Made by a program: the position numbers and the translations under genes. The notes under the pieces were generated by a model. The model was not told the origin of the DNA and ran no database searches. It saw only the letters and a list, made by a program, of their open reading frames with translations. From NCBI GenBank assembly GCA_041675905.1, contig JBAYSX010000019.1, forward strand, positions 1 to 48,422: 48,422 nt of DNA, written 5' to 3'. Numbering within the stretch: position 1 is the first letter of the stretch; every line of letters begins with the position of its first letter. Shown one piece after another: positions 32,597 to 41,204 of the stretch. This DNA is from Sandaracinobacteroides sp041675905. Lineage in GTDB: Bacteria > Pseudomonadota > Alphaproteobacteria > Sphingomonadales > Sphingomonadaceae.

Positions 32597-33070
32597 ATGT
32601 TGACCAGAGTGACCGCCTCGGCCAAGCCGGCTGAGGTAGAGAAAAAATGGATTTTGATCGACGCAGACGGCCTTGTCGTTGGCCGTCTGGCAACGATCAT
32701 CGCCAACCGTCTGCGCGGCAAGCATAAGCCAAGCTTCACACCGCATGTCGATTGCGGCGATAATGTGATTGTCATCAATGCCGAAAAGGTACGGTTTACC
32801 GCCAACAAGGCATCGAAGAAATTCTACTATCGTCATACCGGCTATGCCGGCGGCATCAAGGAAGTCCGCGCCGACAAGGTTCTGGAAGGCCGCTTTCCGG
32901 AACGGGTGCTGGAAAAAGCCATTGAGCGGATGATTCCCCGTGGTCCGCTGGGCCGGCAGCAAATGCGCAACCTGCGCGTGTTCAAGGGTCCGGACCATCC
33001 GCATGGCGCACAATCGCCGGAAGTCCTCGATGTCGGCGCCATGAATCGCAAGAATAAGGTGAGCGCGTAA
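32597..33070 (+). CDS. rplM: 50S ribosomal protein L13
   Basis: L13 is an early-assembling large-subunit protein. The 157-residue product has the family blocks KWILIDADGLVVGRLAT, GDNVIVINAEKVRFT, YRHTGYAGGIKEV, ERVLEKAIERMIPRGPLGR and LRVFKGPDHPH. The first 15 residues are slightly longer than in E. coli. The stop overlaps the rpsI start by one base (TAATG). The ribosome binding site lies within a strong inverted repeat, see the separate entry. In E. coli L13 represses its own rplM-rpsI mRNA, so a similar loop is plausible here. Confidence 0.97.
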   Translation: MLTRVTASAKPAEVEKKWILIDADGLVVGRLATIIANRLRGKHKPSFTPHVDCGDNVIVINAEKVRFTANKASKKFYYRHTGYAGGIKEVRADKVLEGRFPERVLEKAIERMIPRGPLGRQQMRNLRVFKGPDHPHGAQSPEVLDVGAMNRKNKVSA

Positions 33071-33642
33071 TGAGTGAGAATACACCCCGCGAAGACACCC
33101 GCCAGTCGCTGGCCGATCTCGCACGCCTCAAGGCGGAAGCGGATGCACAGGCCGCAGCGCAGCCAGCCGCGCAAACGGCCACCCCCACCGTGCCGGCAGA
33201 TGCAGGCGCGCCCGCCGCTGAACCGGTGGCGCTGCGTCCGCAAATCCTCGACAAATTCGGTCGCGCCTATGCTACCGGTCGCCGCAAGGACGCGGTCGCC
33301 CGCGTCTGGCTGAAGCCCGGCACCGGCAAGATCGAGGTGAATGGCCGCGACCAGTCGGTGTATTTCGCCCGCCCGACCTTGCGTCTCGTCATCAACCAGC
33401 CGTTCGACATTGCCGATCGGCGCGGTCAATATGATGTGATCGCCACCGTTGTGGGCGGCGGTCTCTCCGGTCAGGCTGGTGCGGTGAAACATGGTATCGC
33501 CCAGGCCCTGACCCGCTACGAACCGGTGTTGCGTACGCCCGTCAAGCGCGCCGGCTTCCTGACCCGCGACAGCCGCGTCGTCGAGCGGAAGAAATACGGC
33601 AAGGCGAAGGCCCGCCGCAGCTTCCAGTTCTCGAAGCGCTGA
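33070..33642 (+). CDS. rpsI: 30S ribosomal protein S9 with N-terminal extension
   Basis: S9 contacts the P-site tRNA with its C-terminal tail. The 190-residue product is longer than the usual 130. The conserved body begins near residue 64 (RAYATGRRKDAVARVWL) and includes VGGGLSGQAGAVKHGIAQAL, LTRDSRVVERKKYGKAKARR and the C-terminal QFSKR. The first 60 residues are charged, then rich in Ala, Gln and Pro, and look disordered. Such extensions are known in alphaproteobacterial S9. The start overlaps the rplM stop, and a strong terminator follows. Confidence 0.97.
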   Translation: MSENTPREDTRQSLADLARLKAEADAQAAAQPAAQTATPTVPADAGAPAAEPVALRPQILDKFGRAYATGRRKDAVARVWLKPGTGKIEVNGRDQSVYFARPTLRLVINQPFDIADRRGQYDVIATVVGGGLSGQAGAVKHGIAQALTRYEPVLRTPVKRAGFLTRDSRVVERKKYGKAKARRSFQFSKR

Positions 33643-33653
33643 TATCGAACAGG

Positions 33654-33679
33654 AAAAAGGGGCGGAAACGCCCCTTTTT
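33654..33679. terminator. Intrinsic terminator after rpsI
   Basis: AAAAAGGGGCG (33654-33664), loop GAAA, CGCCCCTTTTT (33669-33679), an 11-bp perfect stem with A- and T-tracts. It can serve rpsI (plus) and the convergent pirin gene (minus). Confidence 0.93.
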
Positions 33680-33702
33680 CTTTGGCTGATATTCACGATT
33701 TC

Positions 33703-34401
33703 TCAGGCAGCATCTACCAAAACAATCTCGCTATCTTCGATGGCGGTTATTTTCAGCGTTTCCACATCGCGGATTGCGGCGCCGTCCCGTACATTCACGC
33801 GCACGCCATCGATCTCGATCACGCCCGTCGCCGGCACCAGATAGCCACGGCGCTCCCGGCCCAGCGGGTATTCGACCGTCTGACCGGCCCTTAGCCTCGC
33901 GCCGACAACCCGCGCGTCGGTGCGGATGGGCAGCGCATCGCCATCTTCGGTGAATCCGCTGGCCAGCACAACGAATTTCCCGCTCCGGTCTGCCTTTGGA
34001 AACGGCCGTGTGCCCCAGCCCGGCTTCTCACCCTGGCGCGTCGGGATGATCCAGATCTGGAAAATCCGGGTGGTCACATCTTCCATATTATATTCGGAGT
34101 GGACGATACCCGTACCTGCAGACATCACCTGCACATCGCCGGCTTCGGTGCGGCCCTTGTTGCCAAGGCTATCCTCGTGGGTAATCGCACCCTCGCGCAC
34201 GTAGGTAATGATTTCCATATCGCGGTGGGGGTGCGGCGGGAAACCGGTTTGCGGCGCGATAATATCATCATTCCACACGCGCAAATTGCCCCACTGCACC
34301 CGTTCGGGATCATGATAATTCGCGAACGAAAAATGGTGCTTCGTATCCAGCCAGCCGTGGTTGTCTCCACCCAGCGATTCAAACGTCCTGACTTCGATCA
34401 T
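33703..34401 (-). CDS. Pirin family protein (YhaK/YhhW-like bicupin)
   Basis: The 232-residue protein has the N-terminal pirin cupin with the metal ligands in FPPHPHRDMEIITYV and GTGIVHSEYN, and a second cupin in the C-terminal half. IFQIWIIPTRQGEKPGW is the bacterial pirin signature. Relatives include quercetin 2,3-dioxygenase-like enzymes, but the natural substrate in bacteria is usually unknown. The ATG at 34401 gives MIEVRTFESLGGDNHGWLDT, the standard start; the longer frame to 34512 is not supported. It is transcribed alone, divergent from the DsbD-family gene. Confidence 0.9.
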   Translation of the reverse strand: MIEVRTFESLGGDNHGWLDTKHHFSFANYHDPERVQWGNLRVWNDDIIAPQTGFPPHPHRDMEIITYVREGAITHEDSLGNKGRTEAGDVQVMSAGTGIVHSEYNMEDVTTRIFQIWIIPTRQGEKPGWGTRPFPKADRSGKFVVLASGFTEDGDALPIRTDARVVGARLRAGQTVEYPLGRERRGYLVPATGVIEIDGVRVNVRDGAAIRDVETLKITAIEDSEIVLVDAA

Positions 34402-34555
34402 GGTGTAGTCCCTGGCGAAAGAAATAATAGCTGGATCCAATGTATGCCATTTTGATGAATGAAAAAGTCGGATAAATTCGCGTTTTATGTTCTGAAAATC
34501 CGAAACATCCACTCGGTCATTGCACAGTCAGACGTGATGCGGCAAAACCCCGGCC

Positions 34556-36628
34556 ATGCTGATGAGACGCCTCATTCTGTGGCTGGCGTTGCTGGCCGGA
34601 AGTTTTGCGGCCCAGGCCCAATCCTCCGCGCAACTCCCCCACACACGGGTAGAGCTTGTTTCCGACACGGCGGCGCCGGCTCCCGGCCAGAAATTCACGC
34701 TCGGTATCATCATGACTCCGCAGCCCGGCTGGCACACTTATTGGGAAAATCCCGGCGATTCCGGTATGCCCACGCGGGCGCGATGGACGCTGCCCGCAGG
34801 GGTTGAGGCCGGTCCGCTGATTTATCCCACGCCGGACACGTTCGTCGTGGCCGGCATTATGAACCATGTGTACAAGGGCGAGGCAACCCTGCTCGTCGAC
34901 GTGCAGATGCCCGCCTATCAATCAGGATCGTTGCCGCTGGCATTGAAGCTGGACTGGCTGGTTTGCGACGATCAGCTATGTGTTCCGGAAAGCGCAACAC
35001 TGGATTTGACGCTCGCGGTGGGTGACGGCACGCCCGCCCCCGCGCAACGCCAGCGTTTTGCTGCCGCACGGGAGGCCCTGCCCCGCGCGCTCGCCGAGCC
35101 CGCCAGCTTTGCGGTGGAGGAAGGCCGGCTGCGCCTTGCTGTTCCGCTCGCGGATGCAGCAAATGTAAAAGCTGTCCATTTCTTCCCGCATGGCGATGAT
35201 TCCAGCGTCTTTTCCGCCGCGCAAAGCATCGGTTACACCAACAATGCGCTGATTATCGAGACAGAAGCCGTAGCTGACGCCAGCCCGCAATCGATCAGTG
35301 GCGTGCTGCGCGTTGAGCGTGACGACGGCCCGATAGGCATCGCATTTACCGCCGAACCTGGCGCGGTGCCTGCCGGTCAGCCGCTGGCCGCCAGCGCCCC
35401 CCCGGCAACTGTTGCCTTTCTGCCAGCCTTCGCACTGGCGCTGGCCGGCGGCTTGCTGCTCAATCTTATGCCGTGCGTCTTTCCGATCCTCAGCCTGAAG
35501 GCGCTGTCTCTGGCAAGGGCCGGGGAATCGCAGCGTCAGGCACGCGTAGAAGGCGTGGCCTATACGGCGGGTGTCGTACTTGTCTGTGTAGCGCTCGGCG
35601 GCATTGTATTGCTACTGGCGCGGACCGGTGCTGGCGCAGGCTGGGCCTTTCAGTTGCAAGACCCGCGCGTCATTCTCCTGCTGATGTTGTTGACGCTGGC
35701 CATTGGTCTTAATTTCGCCGGTCTGTTCGAAGTCAATCCGGGCAACGTGTCGGCAGGCCAGTCGCTGGCGGCGCGGCCTGGCGCCCAGGGCGCTTTCTGG
35801 ACTGGCACACTGGCGGCGTTCGTCGCCACGCCCTGCACCGGCCCGTTCATGGCCGGCGCGCTGGGAGCTGCCCTGTTGTTGCCACCGGCGGCAGGTCTGG
35901 CTGTATTTGCCGGGCTTGGCCTGGGGCTGGCGCTGCCATTCCTGCTGATCGGTTTCGTGCCGGCACTACGCCGGCTGTTGCCGAAACCGGGTGCGTGGAT
36001 GCTGACGTTCCGGCGGATTTTGGCGATCCCGATGCTGTTGACGACGCTGGCGCTGGCATGGGTGCTGGGGCGCCAGGCCGGTGCCAGCGGTCTGACGCTG
36101 GGCCTCGCCTTTGCGCTGCTGCTGGGGCTGGGCCTGTGGTGGGTCGGGTTGCGCCAGCAACGGCAACGGCCGGCGCTGATCCCGGGGCTGGTGGCCATAC
36201 TGGCGTTGCTGATCGCGCCGGCGGCGCTTGCCCGCCTTCCACAACCCGTAACCGGCGCCGTTACCACCGATGGCCTGAATGGCCAGCCTTTCAGCCCGGC
36301 GGCATTGACGGAATTACGCGCAACCGGCGCGCCGGTGTTCCTTTATTTCACCGCCGACTGGTGCGTCACGTGCAAGGTAAATGAGCGCGGCGCGCTCGCC
36401 AGCGACGCAGTCATGCAAGCATTTGACGCGGCGGGTATCAAGGTGATGGTCGGCGACTGGACCCGCGCCAATCCGGATATCGCCCATTTCATCGCCGAAC
36501 GTGGCAGGGCGGGTATTCCCCTCTATCTTTTCTATGGCAGGGATGGCGAAATCACCGAACTGCCGCAACTGCTCACTGTCGAACGCCTGGTCCGTCTCGG
36601 CACCCCCTCCCGCTCAGGAGATATATGA
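34556..36628 (+). CDS. DsbD-family thiol:disulfide reductase (thioredoxin-linked electron carrier across the inner membrane)
   Basis: The 690-residue protein has a signal peptide (about 1-22) and a periplasmic N-terminal domain (about 27-280) with a Cys pair C137/C142 in LVCDDQLCVPES. The eight-helix DsbD membrane domain (about 285-560) has Cys307 in NLMPCVFP and Cys427 in FVATPCTGPF. The C-terminal periplasmic thioredoxin domain has CVTC (C603, C606). The three redox modules are complete, so it should pass electrons from cytoplasmic thioredoxin to periplasmic partners. The domain order matches the ScsB-like/DsbD branch rather than E. coli DsbD in detail. The stop overlaps the next gene, a single-Cys redoxin, which is a likely client. 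No strong ribosome binding site precedes the ATG at 34556; the ATG at 34562 is an alternative. Confidence 0.9.
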   Translation: MLMRRLILWLALLAGSFAAQAQSSAQLPHTRVELVSDTAAPAPGQKFTLGIIMTPQPGWHTYWENPGDSGMPTRARWTLPAGVEAGPLIYPTPDTFVVAGIMNHVYKGEATLLVDVQMPAYQSGSLPLALKLDWLVCDDQLCVPESATLDLTLAVGDGTPAPAQRQRFAAAREALPRALAEPASFAVEEGRLRLAVPLADAANVKAVHFFPHGDDSSVFSAAQSIGYTNNALIIETEAVADASPQSISGVLRVERDDGPIGIAFTAEPGAVPAGQPLAASAPPATVAFLPAFALALAGGLLLNLMPCVFPILSLKALSLARAGESQRQARVEGVAYTAGVVLVCVALGGIVLLLARTGAGAGWAFQLQDPRVILLLMLLTLAIGLNFAGLFEVNPGNVSAGQSLAARPGAQGAFWTGTLAAFVATPCTGPFMAGALGAALLLPPAAGLAVFAGLGLGLALPFLLIGFVPALRRLLPKPGAWMLTFRRILAIPMLLTTLALAWVLGRQAGASGLTLGLAFALLLGLGLWWVGLRQQRQRPALIPGLVAILALLIAPAALARLPQPVTGAVTTDGLNGQPFSPAALTELRATGAPVFLYFTADWCVTCKVNERGALASDAVMQAFDAAGIKVMVGDWTRANPDIAHFIAERGRAGIPLYLFYGRDGEITELPQLLTVERLVRLGTPSRSGDI

Positions 36629-37233
36629 TGATGCAGATGTTGAAAGCTCCCCTGATCGCCATGGCGACGCTCATCGCCTCGCCCGCTCTCGCCACCGCCG
36701 CCATAGGGCAACCGGCACCGGCCTTCACGGCCACCGACAGCAATGGTCATGCGGTCAATTTATCGGATTTTCGCGGCAAAACCGTGGTGCTGGAATGGAC
36801 GAACGCCGAATGCCCGTTCGTGCAAAAACATTATAACAGCGACAATATGCAAAATCTGCAATCTGCGGCCAAAGCAAAAAATATCGTCTGGCTCACCATC
36901 AATAGCGGCGCGGCGGGCAAGCAGGGCCATGTCGATGGCGCCGGAGCCAACAGCATCATGAAGCGCACCGGTGCCGCACCGACCGCGTATCTGCTTGATA
37001 CGGATGGAAAAATAGGCAAGGCCTATGGGGCGCGGACGACGCCGCATATGTATGTCATCGATGGCAAGGGCGTTCTCGCCTATATGGGTGGAATCGACGA
37101 TATTCCGTCGGCGGACCCGGCGGATATTGGCAAGGCGCGTAATTTTATCAGTCTGGCGCTCGCGGATCTCGAAGCCGGAAAACCTGTCGCCAATCCGACG
37201 TCACGCGCTTACGGTTGCTCGGTAAAGTATTGA
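36628..37233 (+). CDS. Exported single-cysteine thioredoxin-fold protein (redoxin/AhpC-TSA-like)
   Basis: The 201-residue product has a signal peptide (about 1-25, LIAMATLIASPALATA) and a thioredoxin fold with the active-site motif NAECPFVQKHY. Only Cys62 is at this site, with no resolving CXXC partner; another Cys (197) is near the C-terminus in YGCSVKY. VVLEWTN and TTPHMYVIDGKG are typical of this redoxin group. Three ATGs in a row start the gene. AGGAG at 36616-36620 lies seven bases before the second (36628), which I use; the first (36625) overlaps the DsbD-family stop. It may be a periplasmic peroxidase or thiol partner kept reduced by the upstream DsbD-type protein. Confidence 0.85.
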   Translation: MMQMLKAPLIAMATLIASPALATAAIGQPAPAFTATDSNGHAVNLSDFRGKTVVLEWTNAECPFVQKHYNSDNMQNLQSAAKAKNIVWLTINSGAAGKQGHVDGAGANSIMKRTGAAPTAYLLDTDGKIGKAYGARTTPHMYVIDGKGVLAYMGGIDDIPSADPADIGKARNFISLALADLEAGKPVANPTSRAYGCSVKY

Positions 37234-37260
37234 CAAATATTATCTCCCCTTAACCTTAAT
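37230..37260 (+). promoter_or_regulatory. Candidate promoter of the PEP-CTERM gene
   Basis: A perfect TTGACA (37230-37235) overlaps the redoxin stop codon, and CTTAAT (37255-37260) follows after 19 bases, which is long. The predicted leader would be about 120 bases. Weak evidence. Confidence 0.3.
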
Positions 37261-37390
37261 TGTGAATTGGCGCATAACAGGTTTTTCTTTACTGTACCAA
37301 GGGTGCACTTGCACGCCATTGCCAAGCATGGGGCGAATAGATTTTCCCTGACTGACCAGTGGCCGCGATCACTTCAACAGAGGGGAATTT

Positions 37391-38056
37391 ATGCGTCAAT
37401 TTATAATAACCGCGCTCGCGGGTGTGGTTGGGGCGGCATCTCCTGCCACAGCCGCCAATCTCGTCGCCAACGGCAGTTTTGAAAATGGATTTGATGGCTG
37501 GGAAGCCTTTAGCGACGATACCAGCCTGTCACCCGCGATTGTCACCTATGGCGCGTCGGGCATCCCGGCGGATAACAGCGATTCGCGCAGTCCGGATCCT
37601 GTGGGCCAACAGGCGGCTTATTTTACCAGTGCTGTAGGCAGCCTGCAATTTATCGGTGGCTTTTCGGCTCTGACGCCAGGACGTTATGATTTCGGCTTCT
37701 CCATCTATTTGCCTTCCGACAATCCGGATAATGCCGGTAACGCCAGTCTGATCTTCGAGTTCTTGCTGAACCCCCTGCTCACCCTCGACATAACAACCCA
37801 GCCGGCGCGAACCTGGCTACATTATTCCGGCAGCACGCAAGTGACCACCACAGGAGCTTTCGATCTGTCGCTGGTGTTCGAACGCGATGACCTGTTGTCA
37901 CGGGACATTGTGATCGACCGTGTTTACCTTGTCCCGCAGGGTTACACGCCGCCACCGCCATCTGTGATTCCCGAGCCGGCCACATGGGCGATGTTTATCG
38001 CCGGCTTTGGCATTGTCGGAAGCGCGATGCGTCGCCGCCGCACAGCCATCGCCTGA
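37391..38056 (+). CDS. PEPxxWA-CTERM sorting domain protein, exported
   Basis: The 221-residue protein has a signal peptide (about 1-21, ITALAGVVGAASPATAA). The body has a lectin- or CBM-like beta-sandwich pattern (NLVANGSFENGFDGWEAF, then YDFGFSIYL, DLSLVFERDD, IVIDRVYLV). The C-terminal sorting signal is PEPATWAMFIAGFGIVG followed by MRRRR. Such proteins are processed by an exosortase and often exported with exopolysaccharide or to the surface. No exosortase or EPS gene is in this window. GAGGGGAA lies just before the ATG at 37391. A hairpin follows the stop codon. The NGSFENGFDGW block is common to extracellular carbohydrate-binding-like proteins, but the ligand is unknown. Confidence 0.85.
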   Translation: MRQFIITALAGVVGAASPATAANLVANGSFENGFDGWEAFSDDTSLSPAIVTYGASGIPADNSDSRSPDPVGQQAAYFTSAVGSLQFIGGFSALTPGRYDFGFSIYLPSDNPDNAGNASLIFEFLLNPLLTLDITTQPARTWLHYSGSTQVTTTGAFDLSLVFERDDLLSRDIVIDRVYLVPQGYTPPPPSVIPEPATWAMFIAGFGIVGSAMRRRRTAIA

Positions 38057-38067
38057 AACGACAGGAT

Positions 38068-38098
38068 ATCCCCTCTCCTGCGCGAGGAGAGGGGATTT
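38068..38098 (+). terminator. Hairpin between the PEP-CTERM gene and aspS
   Basis: ATCCCCTCTCCT (38068-38079), loop GCGCG, AGGAGAGGGGAT (38085-38096) make a perfect 12-bp stem followed by TTT on the plus strand. The U-tract is short, but the strength of the stem and the convergent position support a terminator. Confidence 0.65.
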
Positions 38099-38100
38099 CA

Positions 38101-39897
38101 TCAAGACTTTGCCGGCAGCGCCGGGCGAATGTGCAGTTCGCGCAATTGTTTTTCCGTAACTTCGGATGGCGCGTTCATCATCAGATCCTCCGCCCGCTGG
38201 TTGAGCGGGAACAGGGTCACTTCCCGAATATTCGGTTCATCCGCCAGCAGCATCACAATACGATCAACACCCGGCGCTGAACCGCCGTGCGGCGGTGCGC
38301 CGTAACGGAATGCATTGAGCATTCCGGGGAAACTACGATCTACTTCTTCCTTGCTGTATCCGGCAATACCGAACGCCTTGTACATGATATCCGGCCGGTG
38401 ATTACGGATCGCCCCCGAAGATAATTCGACGCCATTGCAAACAATATCATATTGCCAGGCGAGGATATCCAGCGGATCTTGCGTTTCCAGCGCCTCCATT
38501 TCGCCTTGCGGCATGGAGAACGGGTTATGCGAAAAGTCGATCTTGCCGGTTTCTTCATCCGCTTCGAACATCGGGAAATCGACGATCCAGCAGAAGCGAT
38601 AGACATTCTGCTCGATCAGGCCCAGTTCCTCACCCACCCGTGTCCGCGCAAGACCCGCCAGACGCGCGGCACGTAACGGCTTGTCGGTCGCAAAAAATAC
38701 GCCATCATCCGGTCCCAGACCCATTTGCCGGACGATGGCCGCGACGCGTTCAGGTTCAAGATTACGCGCGATAGGGCCACCGGCCTCGCCGCCCTTGAAA
38801 TTGATGTAGCCGAGGCCAGCCCAGCCTTCGTTGCGCGCCCATTCGTTGGTTCCGTCAAAGAAGGAACGGGGCCGCAAACCTGCACCAGGCGCCGGAATGG
38901 CGCGCACGACCGCGCCGTCGGCAATCATCCGTGCGAACACGCCAAAGCCACCATCGCGGAAATGTTCGGTGACGTCCGAAATGATCAGCGGATTGCGCAG
39001 ATCGGGCTTGTCATTGCCATATTTCAGCATGGAATCGGCATAGGAGATGCGCGGGAATGGCGCGGGCGTTACCTCCCATGGCGTTTCGCGATTCCATCCG
39101 GCAAATTGCTCGAACACCCCGTGCAATACCGGTTCCAGTGCTGCGAACACATCTTCCTGGGTGACGAAGCTCATTTCGAAATCGAGCTGGTAAAACTCAC
39201 CCGGCGAACGGTCGGCACGGGCGTCTTCGTCCCGGAAACAGGGAGCAATCTGGAAATAACGGTCGAAGCCCGCCACCATCAGCAATTGCTTGAACATCTG
39301 CGGCGCTTGCGGCAGCGCATAGAATTTGCCGGGATGCAGACGGCTGGGCACCAGAAAATCGCGCGCACCTTCCGGGCTGGAAGCGGTAAGGATCGGGGTC
39401 TGATATTCGACAAACCCCTGATCGATCATGCGCTTGCGCAGGCTGGCGATGACATTCGACCGCAGCAGCATGTTGCGGTGGATGCGCTCCCGCCGCAGAT
39501 CAAGGAAGCGGTATTTCAGCCTGATGTCTTCCGGGTAATCCGTGTCGGCGGCAACCGGCAACGGTAATTCTTCCGCCGCCGACTGCACGATCACGTCGCG
39601 CACCCGAACCTCGATAGCCCCGGTAGACAGATTCGGATTAACGGCCCCGGCCTCTCGGGCAACCACTTCACCATCCACCGTCACCACCGACTCCAGCCGA
39701 AGCGAGTCGAGCGTATCCAGATGTTCCGATCCGGCGGCGACGACAAGTTGCGTCAGACCATAATGGTCGCGCAGGTCGACGAACAAAACGCCGCCATGGT
39801 CGCGCTTGCGGTGAATCCAGCCGGACAGGCGAACATTCCGGCCAACATCGGCAGCGGTCAGCGCGCTGCAATCATTGGTGCGATAAGCATGTGTCAT
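38101..39897 (-). CDS. aspS: Aspartyl-tRNA synthetase, probably non-discriminating (Asp/Asn)
   Basis: The 598-residue bacterial-type AspRS has the OB-fold anticodon domain (about 20-110) and the class II core with motif 2 FRDEDARADRSPGEFYQLDFEMSF. The GAD insertion follows, and motif 3 lies in APPHGGSAPGVDRIVMLL. In the anticodon loop the segment RKRDHGG has His34 at the site that is His31 in non-discriminating and Leu in discriminating enzymes. This enzyme therefore probably also charges tRNA-Asn with Asp, which GatCAB would then amidate. The start at 39897 gives MTHAYRTNDCSALT. It is divergent from rnd with 65 bases between them. Confidence 0.96.
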   Translation of the reverse strand: MTHAYRTNDCSALTAADVGRNVRLSGWIHRKRDHGGVLFVDLRDHYGLTQLVVAAGSEHLDTLDSLRLESVVTVDGEVVAREAGAVNPNLSTGAIEVRVRDVIVQSAAEELPLPVAADTDYPEDIRLKYRFLDLRRERIHRNMLLRSNVIASLRKRMIDQGFVEYQTPILTASSPEGARDFLVPSRLHPGKFYALPQAPQMFKQLLMVAGFDRYFQIAPCFRDEDARADRSPGEFYQLDFEMSFVTQEDVFAALEPVLHGVFEQFAGWNRETPWEVTPAPFPRISYADSMLKYGNDKPDLRNPLIISDVTEHFRDGGFGVFARMIADGAVVRAIPAPGAGLRPRSFFDGTNEWARNEGWAGLGYINFKGGEAGGPIARNLEPERVAAIVRQMGLGPDDGVFFATDKPLRAARLAGLARTRVGEELGLIEQNVYRFCWIVDFPMFEADEETGKIDFSHNPFSMPQGEMEALETQDPLDILAWQYDIVCNGVELSSGAIRNHRPDIMYKAFGIAGYSKEEVDRSFPGMLNAFRYGAPPHGGSAPGVDRIVMLLADEPNIREVTLFPLNQRAEDLMMNAPSEVTEKQLRELHIRPALPAKS

Positions 39898-39962
39898 GGT
39901 CGGCGGTTCAGACGGTTCGGAAGTCTTTTGTCAAGCGCGCGTTCAGCCGTTATGCGCAGATC

Positions 39963-41204
39963 ATGCATATTCACCCCCTTGTTACCGACAGCGCGACTCT
40001 GGCCGATTTGTGCGCGCAACTGGCGAAAAGCGACTATATCGCCTTTGATACCGAATTTATGCGGGAAAGCACCTATTATCCAGAGCTTTGCCTGATCCAG
40101 GTTGCCGACAACAAACAGGCCTTCGCCATAGACCCCCTGGCCGAGGATATGGATCTCTCTCCGTTCTTCGACCTGCTGACCGACGAATCGATTCTGAAGG
40201 TCGTTCACGCCGGCGGCCAGGATCTCGAAATCATCATGAATCTGACGGGAAAAGTGCCGCAACCCCTCTTCGATACGCAGATCGCGGCGATGGCCCTGAA
40301 CATGGGGGAACAGGTTTCCTACGCCAATCTTGTTTCGCATTTCGCCGGCGAGCATATCGACAAGGGCGCACGCTTCACCGACTGGGCGCGGCGTCCCCTG
40401 TCCGAGCGGCAAATTATCTACGCCATCGGGGATGTTACACATTTATCGCGGATTTTTCCGAAAATGCTGAACAGATTGCGGCGGACGGGGCGCGGCGTCT
40501 GGCTGGACGAAGAAATGGCGCGGATGACCGATCCGACGCAATATCGGGTTGATCCGGAGCAATCATGGCTGCGCGTCAAACTGCCCAATCGCAAACCCGA
40601 CGTGCTGGGCCGGCTGAAGGCGCTGGCCCGCTGGCGCGAACTGGAAGCGCAGCAGCGCAATATCCCGCGTGGGCGATTGCTGAAGGATGAAACGCTTGCG
40701 GATCTGGCGGCGGCGCCCCCGCAATCCCAGGCCGATCTGGCACGGGTGCGTGGACTCGCCACAAGCTGGTCACAAAACGCCATTGGCGCCCGGTTGATGA
40801 CCGTGCTTGCGGGGGCGGAGCCGCTGCCCGTCAGCGAAATCCCGACGCGGGAGCATCGCCCGGGCCTCAGCAGTGACGCGTCGTTGATTGCGGACCTGCT
40901 GAAATTATTGCTGAAAATCCGGTGCAAGGAAGAAGGGGTCGCGCCCCGTCTGGTGGCGCGCAGCGATGAACTGGAGGCGCTCGCCGGGGGGGCGCACGAT
41001 TTGCCGCTGCTTTCCGGCTGGCGTCGGGGATTATTCGGCGACGATGCGCTGGCGCTGGTGGAAGGACGGCTGGGTTTCGTGGTGGCGGACGGAAAGCTCA
41101 GGATGCGGTCGTTGACGCCCCATCCACCCGCAGAGCCGGTTCCAGCCCCAGAACCTGGGCCAGAATCCGGTGCCGCCGCCGCGCCGAATCCCCATACAGA
41201 CTAG
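39963..41204 (+). CDS. rnd: Ribonuclease D
   Basis: RNase D trims 3' ends of tRNA precursors and other small RNAs. The 413-residue product has the DEDD exonuclease domain (about 5-175, with IAFDTEFMRESTYYPEL, KVVHAGGQDLEII and the conserved YAIGDVTHL) and the HRDC helicase-RNaseD C-terminal domain (about 205-290). A Pro/Ala/Glu-rich tail of about 30 residues (PAEPVPAPEPGPE) extends past the usual end and overlaps the 3' end of ppx on the other strand by 107 bases. The ATG at 39963 gives MHIHPLVTDSATLADLC. An upstream ATG at 39891 is in frame but overlaps the aspS start and is less likely. Confidence 0.93.
   Translation: MHIHPLVTDSATLADLCAQLAKSDYIAFDTEFMRESTYYPELCLIQVADNKQAFAIDPLAEDMDLSPFFDLLTDESILKVVHAGGQDLEIIMNLTGKVPQPLFDTQIAAMALNMGEQVSYANLVSHFAGEHIDKGARFTDWARRPLSERQIIYAIGDVTHLSRIFPKMLNRLRRTGRGVWLDEEMARMTDPTQYRVDPEQSWLRVKLPNRKPDVLGRLKALARWRELEAQQRNIPRGRLLKDETLADLAAAPPQSQADLARVRGLATSWSQNAIGARLMTVLAGAEPLPVSEIPTREHRPGLSSDASLIADLLKLLLKIRCKEEGVAPRLVARSDELEALAGGAHDLPLLSGWRRGLFGDDALALVEGRLGFVVADGKLRMRSLTPHPPAEPVPAPEPGPESGAAAAPNPHTD

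Noticed and set aside
37295..37370. Possible sigma-54 promoter before the PEP-CTERM gene
   Set aside because: TTGC elements are present, but no GG stands at the required distance of ten bases before the GC.
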